From contig CAZSQD010000032.1 in NCBI GenBank assembly GCA_964608925.1, positions 1-14,373 on the forward strand: 14,373 bases of DNA, in the 5' to 3' direction. The stretch is from GCA-2733415 sp964608925. Lineage in GTDB: Bacteria > Bacteroidota > Bacteroidia > Flavobacteriales > Flavobacteriaceae. A model generated the notes under the pieces. It was not told where the DNA came from. It did not search any database and worked only from the letters and a program-made list of their open reading frames with translations. The position numbers were made by a program, and so were the translations under genes. Of the stretch, positions 1 to 7,284 are shown one piece after another (position 1 is the stretch's first letter; every line of letters begins with the position of its first letter).

Positions 1-41
1 AAAAGAAGAGAAAGATTCGTAAACGTACTTTCTCTAATCTA

Positions 42-76
42 AAAAAGCATCTTGAGTTTATCAAGATGCTTTTTTT
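42..76. terminator. Bidirectional intrinsic terminator at left edge
   Basis: A perfect 14-bp stem (42-55 with 61-74) encloses a 5-nt loop (GTTTA). It is A-rich on the left and ends in a run of seven T on the right, so it can terminate transcription from either strand. It lies between the end of an unseen plus-strand gene and the minus-strand gene that stops at 102. Bases 1-41 probably hold the last codons of the left gene. One frame stops at 20-22 and another at 40-42, just at the base of the stem. I cannot tell which is used and do not name the gene. Confidence 0.85.
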
Positions 77-101
77 ATACAAGACTATATACAAACTACT
101 T

Positions 102-713
102 TTACAGGGTTACTGTTTGTGAGTTTTTCATAAATGAATTTTTAAATCGTTCCGTTTTGGCATCCATCACATCATTAAATACTAAATATTGACATTTATC
201 AATACTCTCCGTAATTCTATTAATTTCAGGAAGGTTACTTCTTTTATCTAAAACGGAAGCATTGGCTACAATAAATAATTGTAGCTCGCCTAAATGTATA
301 CCATTCATATTATACAATTTAGTCAAACGGCTTGATGTAGTAATCACTACATCCGTACCATAGTAAATATCCTCTTTTTGAAAATCTATACGATACTCAT
401 CATACAAACAATACACACGTAAACTGGTGCGAAACGTAAACTCATCAAACTTTTCTTTTAACAGTAGCGCTGCTTTTTTATCCTTTACAAATATTATTGC
501 TCTTGGCGAATCATCTACCTCCATCCCTTTTAATTTTTGGATAACGCTAATAATCATTGCTGTTGTTTTTCCGCTGCCTTCTGGAGCAATACCAAATACA
601 TTGGCACCTCCTTTTATTTTAGATAATATTTGTTGCTGAAAAGGTAAAGGCGCTTCAAACCCTAAACGCGTTAGTGCTGTTTTAAGCGATGGTATTAATT
701 TTTTAAACGGCAT
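102..713 (-). CDS. Single-domain DEAD-box helicase-like protein with decayed DEAD motif
   Basis: 203 residues, matching only the first RecA-like domain of a DEAD-box RNA helicase. A Q-motif-like stretch (PFQQQIL, residues 24-30) is followed by a good Walker A (APEGSGKTT, 43-51), a motif Ia region (IIFVKDKK, 73-80) and a motif Ib region (VVITTSSRL, 122-130). At the Walker B/DEAD position the sequence is LFIVANAS (146-153), so the acidic residues that bind magnesium and activate water are missing. The SAT motif III position reads VFND (178-181). There is no second RecA domain, although full helicases are at least twice as long. The protein could bind ATP or RNA but should not hydrolyse ATP or unwind in the usual way. 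From memory, short helicase-like proteins of this kind are common in Flavobacteriaceae and are annotated as DEAD/DEAH helicases. The ATG at 713 is well placed and there is no sign of a frameshift. It may be a regulatory or RNA-binding paralogue; its function is unknown. Confidence 0.8.
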   Translation of the reverse strand: MPFKKLIPSLKTALTRLGFEAPLPFQQQILSKIKGGANVFGIAPEGSGKTTAMIISVIQKLKGMEVDDSPRAIIFVKDKKAALLLKEKFDEFTFRTSLRVYCLYDEYRIDFQKEDIYYGTDVVITTSSRLTKLYNMNGIHLGELQLFIVANASVLDKRSNLPEINRITESIDKCQYLVFNDVMDAKTERFKNSFMKNSQTVTL

Positions 714-853
714 TATTTATAGTTTTAGTATTATATTTTTATTTAATGTTAACAAGATAATTACTTGTATCAAGAGCTTGAACCCTTAAATTTTAATTCA
801 TTATATAAACACTTAGATTAAGTTTCTTAATTAGGCTATCGCCCTACGTTTGA

Positions 854-2416
854 TTACCAATCAATAGGCATATAATCTTTTAAAAATTTACCACACCAAT
901 GTTTATCTGTATTGATACCATCAATTAACGGATCCATTACTCTTGCGGCACCATCAACAATATCTAATGGTGGTTGAAAATCATGTACTTCTACTTTTTT
1001 CTTTGACAATTCTGCAGGATCTTCATCTGTTACCCAACCTGTATCAACAGCATTCATAAAAATACCGTCTTTTGCTAAGGTTGCTGCAGATGTATGTGTT
1101 AACATGTTCAATGCTGCTTTTGCCATATTGGTATGCGGATGACGGTCTTGTTTTTTAAAACGATGAAATTTACCTTCCATGGCAGATACATTTATAATAT
1201 GCTTTTTGCCCGTATTGTCTTTTTTCATTAATTCTGATAAACGATTACATAGCACAAAAGGAGCTACTGCATTTACCAATTGTACTTCAACCATTTCTGT
1301 GGTTTCAATTTCTCCTAATTTTAAACGCCAACTGTTGGTTTTTCTTAAATCTACTTGCTGCAAATCGGCATCTAACGCTCCTTCAGGAAATACTTCTTCA
1401 TTTTGCAATGAATTGTCAAAACTATACGGTATTTGTGATAATTTTGCTGAAGCTCTTAACCCAACACCTGGTTCCGCACCATGCCAACTTACGGGTAATA
1501 CATTATTTTTATCGTTAGAAATGGTCTCTGATAAATTAGAAAGTTCTTGCAAACATTCATTATGGTTATGCAATAAACTTTGTGCACTAACAGGTAACTT
1601 ATCTACTGATACTGTTTCTTTTTCCATTAAATGCTGATAAAAACCAGATGGTCTACGTACAGTTTGTGCTGCATTATTTATCAAAATATCCAATCTATCG
1701 TATTTCTGTTCAATATAATTACAGAAAATTTCAACACTTGGTATATGTCTTAAATCTAACCCATGAATATGTAAACGAGCCCCCCAAATATTAAAATCAT
1801 CTTCTTTTGCAAATCGTAAAGCAGAATCGGCAGGAAAACGAGTGGTAGCCACTACGGTAACACCTGCACGCAATAACATTAAGGTAATATGATACCCAAT
1901 TTTTAAACGAGAACCTGTAATTACAGCTACTTGACCTTTTAAATCTGCCGTTTGAAAACGCTTTGCATAATTAAAATCACCACACTCGGCACACATAGTA
2001 TCATAAAAATGGTGCAATTTCGTGTAAACAGTTTTACATACATAACAGTTTCTTGGCGACTCTAACTCCGAAGTTTCTTTGGTTAAATCGGCAACAGGCA
2101 ATAATTTAGGTGCTGTAAATATAACGGATTCTCTTGCGGAACGGATACCTGTCTCTTTACGAGCATGTTTATCCCTTTCAATCATTTTACGCTTTGTTGC
2201 TTTTTTAGCATCTTTACGTCTTTTTGCAAACTCAACACGGTTGGGTCTTGATAACAACCCTGCTGCTGTAAATAATGCAATACGCTGCTCTTCTTCCAGC
2301 TCAAATAATTGATCTGTATTTGCTAATAAACTATTTAGCGTAGCAATACACGCTTCAACTTGAGCGTTGTTTACCGTTATCTTATTGTGGTTATTTTCTG
2401 TTGCGTTATTCATCAT
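854..2416 (-). CDS. SDR-family oxidoreductase with N-terminal four-cysteine zinc knuckle
   Basis: About 520 residues from the ATG at 2416 (another ATG follows at 2413). An upstream in-frame ATG at 2473 would add 19 residues, but a TATATTTG promoter box lies just after it, so the internal start is preferred. Residues 60-100 are helical and very basic. C124xxC127 and C142xxC145 form a probable zinc knuckle. The rest is a Rossmann SDR domain: TGSRLKIG (167-174) is the NAD(P)-binding loop, NNAA (247-250) the structural motif, and S411 matches the catalytic serine. The usual YxxxK is TNMAK, with K433 kept and the tyrosine replaced by threonine (T429). An insertion of roughly 100 residues separates NNAA from the serine region. 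No transmembrane segment or signal peptide is visible, so it is probably cytosolic. The substrate is unknown, and the domain layout is far longer than the usual 250-residue SDR. It is transcribed alone; its neighbours give no clear functional hint. Confidence 0.78.
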   Translation of the reverse strand: MMNNATENNHNKITVNNAQVEACIATLNSLLANTDQLFELEEEQRIALFTAAGLLSRPNRVEFAKRRKDAKKATKRKMIERDKHARKETGIRSARESVIFTAPKLLPVADLTKETSELESPRNCYVCKTVYTKLHHFYDTMCAECGDFNYAKRFQTADLKGQVAVITGSRLKIGYHITLMLLRAGVTVVATTRFPADSALRFAKEDDFNIWGARLHIHGLDLRHIPSVEIFCNYIEQKYDRLDILINNAAQTVRRPSGFYQHLMEKETVSVDKLPVSAQSLLHNHNECLQELSNLSETISNDKNNVLPVSWHGAEPGVGLRASAKLSQIPYSFDNSLQNEEVFPEGALDADLQQVDLRKTNSWRLKLGEIETTEMVEVQLVNAVAPFVLCNRLSELMKKDNTGKKHIINVSAMEGKFHRFKKQDRHPHTNMAKAALNMLTHTSAATLAKDGIFMNAVDTGWVTDEDPAELSKKKVEVHDFQPPLDIVDGAARVMDPLIDGINTDKHWCGKFLKDYMPIDW

Positions 2417-2460
2417 TCTTAAAAAACAGTACTTGAGTTGAGTTCCTTTTATTTTTTTGA

Positions 2461-2468
2461 CAAATATA
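2461..2468 (-). promoter_or_regulatory. Bacteroidota -7 box (TATATTTG) for the SDR gene
   Basis: The minus strand reads TATATTTG, an exact match to the TAnnTTTG consensus of Bacteroidota promoters. I see no clear TTG -33 element. A start about 7 nt downstream (near 2455) leaves a leader of about 40 nt before the ATG at 2416 and would exclude the upstream ATG at 2473. Confidence 0.5.
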
Positions 2469-2575
2469 TACATATCACTACGTATAACCCCATCAGATTA
2501 GTGAAAACCTGTATTTAAATTTCACCTCCAAAAATCGGTAGGGCTATCACTCCGTAATTATTTTTTTTACGTACG

Positions 2576-3667
2576 TTACTTTATTACTTTTGATAAAGAA
2601 ATACGCTCACCATTTTTATAGGCAACTATAAAACAAGTTTTATATCCCTTTTTAATAGCATTTAAACGTATTTTTTTTACCGTTTGATAATCATTAGTTT
2701 TACCCGAAAAATATTTATACAACTTACCTTGTTGCACTACTGATAAATTTTGCATCCCTTTAAAATTATAACTTTTTAAAGCCAATTTTTTTGGACCTGC
2801 TGCTAACTGTACTTTAAAAACAAGGTTCGTGTCTTTTGACTTTGGAGTTGTTACTTTGGGTGTTTCAGGTACAACTTCCACCTCTTCTTCTACTCCTTGT
2901 AATGTGTTTTTGTATTTTACAATTGCAGTAGCTATTGCAGTAGATAACTCATTTTGACCTTTTGCAGATACTAGATACTTCCCTTCATTTTTATTGGTTA
3001 TAAAACCCGTTTCAATTAAAACACTTGGCATATAAGTATTATGCATTACCCATAAACTTGCTTGTTTTACACCTCTATTTTTACGTTTTAACTTTTTGGT
3101 GAAATTATTTTGTATCAAACTAGCTAACAACAAACTTTGCTCTACATATTCCTCTTGCATTAAGGTTAACCCAATTAAAGATTCTGGAGAATTGGGATCA
3201 AAACCTTTATAATTTTCTTCGTAATTATCTTCTAAAAAAATAACTTCATTTTCTTCTTTTGCAATATTTAAGTTACGTTGCGTGTTTCCTTCTCCTACTA
3301 CAAAAGTTTCGGTACCGTGTGCTTGAGTATGGTGTGCGTTACAATGTATGGATACAAATAAATTAGCATCTGCTTTATTAGCAATACGTGCGCGCTCCCT
3401 TAACTCTACAAAAACATCTGTTTTACGGGTGTAAATAATTTTTACATCCGCATTTTTTTCTAATTGTTTCCCTACCAATAAAACTATCTTTAAAGCTACT
3501 TCTTTTTCTTTATATCCATTTTTAGAATGCTTGCCAGGGTCATGCCCACCGTGACCCGCATCCAAAACAATAATAAATTTATCTTTTTGTTGTGCAAAGG
3601 AATTTTCTCCTATAAAAAGATGAATTGCAAATAGTAGTATAAATAATATTGGTTTTAAAATACGCAT
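2576..3667 (-). CDS. Secreted N-acetylmuramoyl-L-alanine amidase (amidase_3) with SPOR-like C-terminus
   Basis: 363 residues. It cleaves the amide bond between N-acetylmuramic acid and the stem peptide of peptidoglycan in the periplasm, for daughter-cell separation or wall remodelling. Residues 1-25 are a signal peptide with likely cleavage at SFA-QQ. The catalytic domain spans about 31-255: LDAGHGGHDPG (zinc ligand H39), E54 in GYKEKEV, SIHCNAH (H108) and the catalytic glutamate E219 in LIETGF. An insertion around 128-175, rich in Glu, Asp and Asn, sits between the H108 and E219 blocks, where AmiA/B/C-type enzymes carry a regulatory segment. A proline/glutamate linker (260-280) leads to a C-terminal domain of about 80 residues (LVFKVQLAAG ... 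FIVAYKNGERI) with the pattern of SPOR domains, which bind denuded glycan strands at the septum. It is divergent from lptD, with about 150 bp between the two likely starts. The family call is firm; the septal role is inferred. Confidence 0.93.
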   Translation of the reverse strand: MRILKPILFILLFAIHLFIGENSFAQQKDKFIIVLDAGHGGHDPGKHSKNGYKEKEVALKIVLLVGKQLEKNADVKIIYTRKTDVFVELRERARIANKADANLFVSIHCNAHHTQAHGTETFVVGEGNTQRNLNIAKEENEVIFLEDNYEENYKGFDPNSPESLIGLTLMQEEYVEQSLLLASLIQNNFTKKLKRKNRGVKQASLWVMHNTYMPSVLIETGFITNKNEGKYLVSAKGQNELSTAIATAIVKYKNTLQGVEEEVEVVPETPKVTTPKSKDTNLVFKVQLAAGPKKLALKSYNFKGMQNLSVVQQGKLYKYFSGKTNDYQTVKKIRLNAIKKGYKTCFIVAYKNGERISLSKVIK

Positions 3668-3768
3668 GTAATATTGGTTTTTATTTTGTTATTTTTATCC
3701 TTTTAAAATAGGCTATAGCCCTGTGATTAAAATTTTCTTAAAATTAAATATACACAAAAAATATGTTG

Positions 3769-3776
3769 TATGTTTG
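3769..3776 (+). promoter_or_regulatory. Bacteroidota -7 box (TATGTTTG) for lptD
   Basis: An exact match to TAnnTTTG on the plus strand. Transcription would start near 3783, downstream of the first possible GTG codon (3723) and about 40 nt before the TTG codons at 3822 and 3825. I could not recognise a -33 element. Confidence 0.5.
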
Positions 3777-3821
3777 ACACTCCAAAAACTAAGCCATAAT
3801 TTTACAAAAATAAAATTAAGA

Positions 3822-6539
3822 TTGTTGATTACCAAAAGCAAACATATACTTTTTATCACACTTTTAGCATTGTTTATCAACAATATATGCTTTGGGCAAG
3901 ACTTACCCAAAAAAGGAATTGCCGTACCCGCTGATAGCATTACTACTACAAAATCATTATTTAACATGCCAAAATCTTCTGAATTTGATGATTTAGCAAA
4001 CAAAAAAGTAGACACTATACGCCCAAAAGATTCTATTATTGTAAAAGAAACACTAACAGATGTTGTAAAATATAAAGCTACTGATTACATTAAAATTAAC
4101 CGCAAGGAAAAACAAATGTACTTATACAATGAAGCCGAAATTATTTATGGCGACATTGAAATTAAAGCTGGAAAAATTATTATTAATTATGAAAAAAGCG
4201 AAATTTATGCTTTTGGTATTAAAGATAGTTTAGGATATACACAAGCGCCTGTATTTACACAAGGAGAAAGTGTGGTGGAACCAGACTCTATCCGTTACAA
4301 TTTTAAAACACAAAAAGCCTTAATTTTTAATTCCCGTACCCTACAAAACGGAATGAATGTAAAATCAGAACGTACTAAAAAAGAAAATGATTCCGTTTAC
4401 TATGTTAGTGAAGCTATCATTACTACCGCAAAAGATTTGGAGGATCCTGAATATTATTTTAGACTCCGAAAAGGGAAATTTGTACCTAAAAAGAAAATTG
4501 TAGCCGGTTTTACCAATATGTACATTTACGGAGTCCCTACGCCTATTGCCATACCATTTGCTTATTTCCCGATGACGGAAGGTAGAAGTTCTGGAGTGGT
4601 TATTCCATCTTTTGGAGAAAACAACCGTAGAGGCTACTTTTTACAAAATGGTGGATACTATTTTGCCGTTAGTGATTATTTTGACTTAACTCTTTTAGGT
4701 GATTTTTATACCAACGGAAGTTATGGATACAACGTAAGTACCAATTATAAAGTAAATTATAAATTTAGTGGTCAGTTTAGTTACCGTTATGAGAACTTAA
4801 TTGATAGTGAACGTGGTTTTCCTGACTATAGTAAAGCTAATATTTACAATTTACGTTGGTCACATAGTCAAGACAGTAAATCAAGTCCTAATTCACGTTT
4901 TTCAGCTTCTGTAAATTTAGGAAGTAGTAATTACTACAACAACTCTATTAATCAATTTAATGTAGGTAATAACCTAGTAAACACATTGAGTTCATCTATA
5001 TCCTACAGTAAAACATTTCCTGGTAAATTAGGATTTAATTTCTCTTCAACAGCAACACATTCACAAAACACCAATACGGAAGAAATTAATATGACCCTAC
5101 CTAATTTACAAGGTAGTTTTAACCGTATTTATCCTTTTGAACCTAAAATAGGAAGTAAAAAAGGAATTATTCAAAATATAAATTTACAATACTCCTTTGC
5201 TGCCGAAAATAGAATTAAAACAACAGATGAATTTTTCTTTAAAAGTGAGATGTTTGATGATGCCAAAATAGGCGTTAGACACTCCATACCTGTAAGCACC
5301 AATTTTAAAGTCCTCCAGTATTTAAGTTTGAGTATGGGCGGCACCTATAATGAAGTTTGGAATTTTGAAAAAGTAAAAAAACAGTATGATACCGTTTTAG
5401 AAGAAGAAATTACTGAAATAGATAAAGGTTTTAGCGCCTTTAGAACTTATAATTTTTCTACAAGCTTAGGTACAACTCTGTACGGTATGTATAATTTTGA
5501 TAAAAAAAACGAGGAGAAAAAAACACAAGCCATTAGACATGTAATTAGACCTAGTGTGAGTTATAACATCAACCCTGCGTTTGATCAATACTACGAAAGT
5601 TACAAAAAAAATATTATTACCGCAGATGGCTTAACTGTTGAAGATGTGGAGTACAGTCCGTATGAAAATTCACTATATGGGCAACCTGGTAAAACATTTT
5701 CCAGTTCCATTGGTTTTGGTATTGGTAATAGTATTGAAGCAAAAGTACGAGATAAAATAACGGATAGTACTGAGGTTACCTACCGCAAAGTAAGCATCTT
5801 AAAAAACTTAAATTTTGCATCATCTTACAATGTTGCAGGTGATAGTTTAAAAATTAGTCCCGTTAGTGTTTCTGGAGGTACGGTATTGGCTAATAATAAG
5901 CTAAACATTAACTTCAATTTATCATTAGACCCGTATGCATTGAACAATAATAACAAACGTGTAGATAAATTTAATGTAGATAATGGTGGTAGTTTATTTC
6001 GATTAACTAATGCCAATTTGACCCTAAACTATTCATTTTCAAGTAAAGATTTTGAAAAAGGAAATACAACCAGTAACCAAGGTGACAATACAACTACGTT
6101 AAATAATACCGAAGATTTATTAGGTGATAAAAACGATTTAAGCAAGTCGAGTTTTGATGATAAAGAAGAGGAAGAAAAAACGGATGTAAAATTATATAAT
6201 TATAAAATACCATGGAGTTTGCGTTTAGCATATTCCACTACTTATAGTAATCAACAACGACAAGACGAAATTACAGGAAATACATTAATGTTTTCTGGAG
6301 ATATTGAGTTTTCTCCACGTTGGCGTGTTGGTATTTCTTCAGGTTATGACATTAAGGGTAAAGGGTTTTCACATACTAATTTACGTTTTGAGCGAGATTT
6401 ATTAAGTTGGAAATTAAACTTTAATTGGGTTCCTTTTAGTGCAAATAAATCATGGTTTTTCTTTATTGGGATAAAATCTGGTGTATTGAGTGATATTAAA
6501 TGGGATAAAAACCGTGAACGTGATAAATTGATAAACTAA
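3822..6539 (+). CDS. lptD: Putative LPS-assembly outer-membrane protein LptD (OstA family)
   Basis: About 905 residues from the TTG at 3822 (or TTG 3825); the reading frame is open back to a GTG at 3723. LptD forms the outer-membrane barrel that inserts lipopolysaccharide into the outer leaflet. From the TTG the protein begins with a signal peptide (about 1-26, ending CFGQ). An OstA/LptA-like beta-jellyroll follows at roughly 85-165 (KQMYLYNEAEIIYGDIEIKA and on). Then come a conserved linker (YGVPTPIAIPFAYFP) and a long series of alternating, aromatic-rich strands from about 250 to the end, typical of the LptD barrel. A polar, acidic stretch near 745-790 (Asn/Thr/Asp/Glu) is probably an extracellular loop. 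It is longer than the 784-residue E. coli protein, as is usual in flavobacteria. The start is uncertain: the promoter box at 3769-3776 argues for TTG, while GTG 3723 would place 33 basic residues ahead of the signal peptide. Confidence 0.88.
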   Translation: MLITKSKHILFITLLALFINNICFGQDLPKKGIAVPADSITTTKSLFNMPKSSEFDDLANKKVDTIRPKDSIIVKETLTDVVKYKATDYIKINRKEKQMYLYNEAEIIYGDIEIKAGKIIINYEKSEIYAFGIKDSLGYTQAPVFTQGESVVEPDSIRYNFKTQKALIFNSRTLQNGMNVKSERTKKENDSVYYVSEAIITTAKDLEDPEYYFRLRKGKFVPKKKIVAGFTNMYIYGVPTPIAIPFAYFPMTEGRSSGVVIPSFGENNRRGYFLQNGGYYFAVSDYFDLTLLGDFYTNGSYGYNVSTNYKVNYKFSGQFSYRYENLIDSERGFPDYSKANIYNLRWSHSQDSKSSPNSRFSASVNLGSSNYYNNSINQFNVGNNLVNTLSSSISYSKTFPGKLGFNFSSTATHSQNTNTEEINMTLPNLQGSFNRIYPFEPKIGSKKGIIQNINLQYSFAAENRIKTTDEFFFKSEMFDDAKIGVRHSIPVSTNFKVLQYLSLSMGGTYNEVWNFEKVKKQYDTVLEEEITEIDKGFSAFRTYNFSTSLGTTLYGMYNFDKKNEEKKTQAIRHVIRPSVSYNINPAFDQYYESYKKNIITADGLTVEDVEYSPYENSLYGQPGKTFSSSIGFGIGNSIEAKVRDKITDSTEVTYRKVSILKNLNFASSYNVAGDSLKISPVSVSGGTVLANNKLNINFNLSLDPYALNNNNKRVDKFNVDNGGSLFRLTNANLTLNYSFSSKDFEKGNTTSNQGDNTTTLNNTEDLLGDKNDLSKSSFDDKEEEEKTDVKLYNYKIPWSLRLAYSTTYSNQQRQDEITGNTLMFSGDIEFSPRWRVGISSGYDIKGKGFSHTNLRFERDLLSWKLNFNWVPFSANKSWFFFIGIKSGVLSDIKWDKNRERDKLIN

Positions 6540-6690
6540 ATCAAATCGTAAAGCGATAGATCAATTAAAAAAATACTTTCTAAAATTATTTTAATAACTG
6601 ACACTTCTAACCTAACAATTTTATTATCAAAATCAAGTACTAATACTACTTTATAAACTTTTCACTTTACAACTAAAAAACTACAGTATC

Positions 6691-7077
6691 ATGACTAAAA
6701 AAATCATCACTACAACAGATGCTCCTGCACCTATTGGTCCATACAATCAAGCTGTATTAGTAAACGAAACCACTTTATATACTTCTGGTCAAATTGCATT
6801 ACATCCAAAAACAATGAAATTGGTTATGGATACTATTACAATAGAAACCAAGCAAGTTATGGAAAATATGAAAGCCGTTTTAAAAGCTGCCGATATGACT
6901 TTTGATAATGTCATAAAATCTTCTATATTCATTAGTAATATGGCTAATTTTGGAGCTATCAATATCGTCTACGGTAGTTACTTTGATGAAACTACTGCAC
7001 CTGCAAGAGAAACCGTTGAAGTGGCGTGTTTGCCTAAAAATGTAAATGTAGAAATTAGCATGATTGCGGTGAAGTAA
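6691..7077 (+). CDS. ridA: RidA family reactive intermediate/imine deaminase
   Basis: 128 residues, the usual length for this trimeric cytosolic family. RidA hydrolyses the 2-aminoacrylate enamine/imine released by PLP-dependent dehydratases and so protects other PLP enzymes. The family marks are present: APIGPYNQAV near the N-terminus (13-22), TSGQIALHP (31-39), and TAPARETVEV with the substrate-carboxylate-binding arginine R106, followed by CLPKNVNVEI with C113 and E121. The ATG at 6691 gives the normal N-terminus (MTKKIITTTDAPAPIGPYNQ). It lies 151 bp downstream of lptD on the same strand. I see no exact TAnnTTTG box in that gap, so read-through from lptD or a weak promoter are both possible. 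No terminator follows lptD. Confidence 0.95.
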   Translation: MTKKIITTTDAPAPIGPYNQAVLVNETTLYTSGQIALHPKTMKLVMDTITIETKQVMENMKAVLKAADMTFDNVIKSSIFISNMANFGAINIVYGSYFDETTAPARETVEVACLPKNVNVEISMIAVK

Positions 7078-7101
7078 TGTTCTTTCTTAGTTTTCCAGTT
7101 G

Positions 7102-7162
7102 ACAGTAAGCAGGTATGTGTGAGTTACATTTGTGATCTCTCCTCAAAAAAAGTTGAGATGAC
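7102..7162. repeat. Partial copy of a dispersed intergenic repeat
   Basis: This 61-bp stretch between the convergent ridA and menE aligns imperfectly with the right two thirds of the element at 14104-14196. Both begin ACAGTAAG, both continue through a TTTGTG(TG)AT segment, and both end GTTGrnATGAC. The left arm found in the other copy is missing. A short internal inverted repeat (CTCAA ... TTGAG) is present and may help end transcription, but there is no U-tract typical of an intrinsic terminator. Confidence 0.45.
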
Positions 7163-7260
7163 TGCACACTCTATTTTTAACATCTAAATCTGGTTTTCAT
7201 TTTTTTTAAATCCACAAAAACCAAATTAACGAATTTACAGTATAAGTTCTATTTAAAAAC

Positions 7261-7284
7261 TATTCGCTATTTCCCTATTCGCTA
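7261..7284. repeat. Short tandem repeat at menE 3' end
   Basis: TATTCGCTA occurs at 7261-7269 and again at 7276-7284, a 15-nt period. The second copy contains the menE stop codon. It probably arose by local slippage, and I see no function. Confidence 0.5.

Noticed and set aside
3..119. Open frame from the left edge (KKRKIRKRTFSN...) as the end of a protein
   Set aside because: It would read through a perfect terminator hairpin and into the 3' end of the convergent gene. Frames stopping at 20-22 or 40-42 are more likely.
1179..1637. 152-codon open frame on the plus strand inside the SDR gene
   Set aside because: It lies wholly opposite a well-supported coding region and shows no domain. Long antisense frames are expected there by chance.
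2501..2525. GTGAAA ... TTTCAC inverted repeat upstream of the SDR gene
   Set aside because: The 6-bp arms around a 13-nt AT-rich loop are too weak to call a terminator or operator.
3713..4015. 100-codon minus-strand frame over the lptD 5' region
   Set aside because: It overlaps the promoter and the signal-peptide region of lptD and has no recognisable features.
7102..7180. Possible terminator between the convergent ridA and menE genes
   Set aside because: The only hairpin has a 5-bp stem and no U-tract. The stretch is better explained as a degenerate repeat copy.
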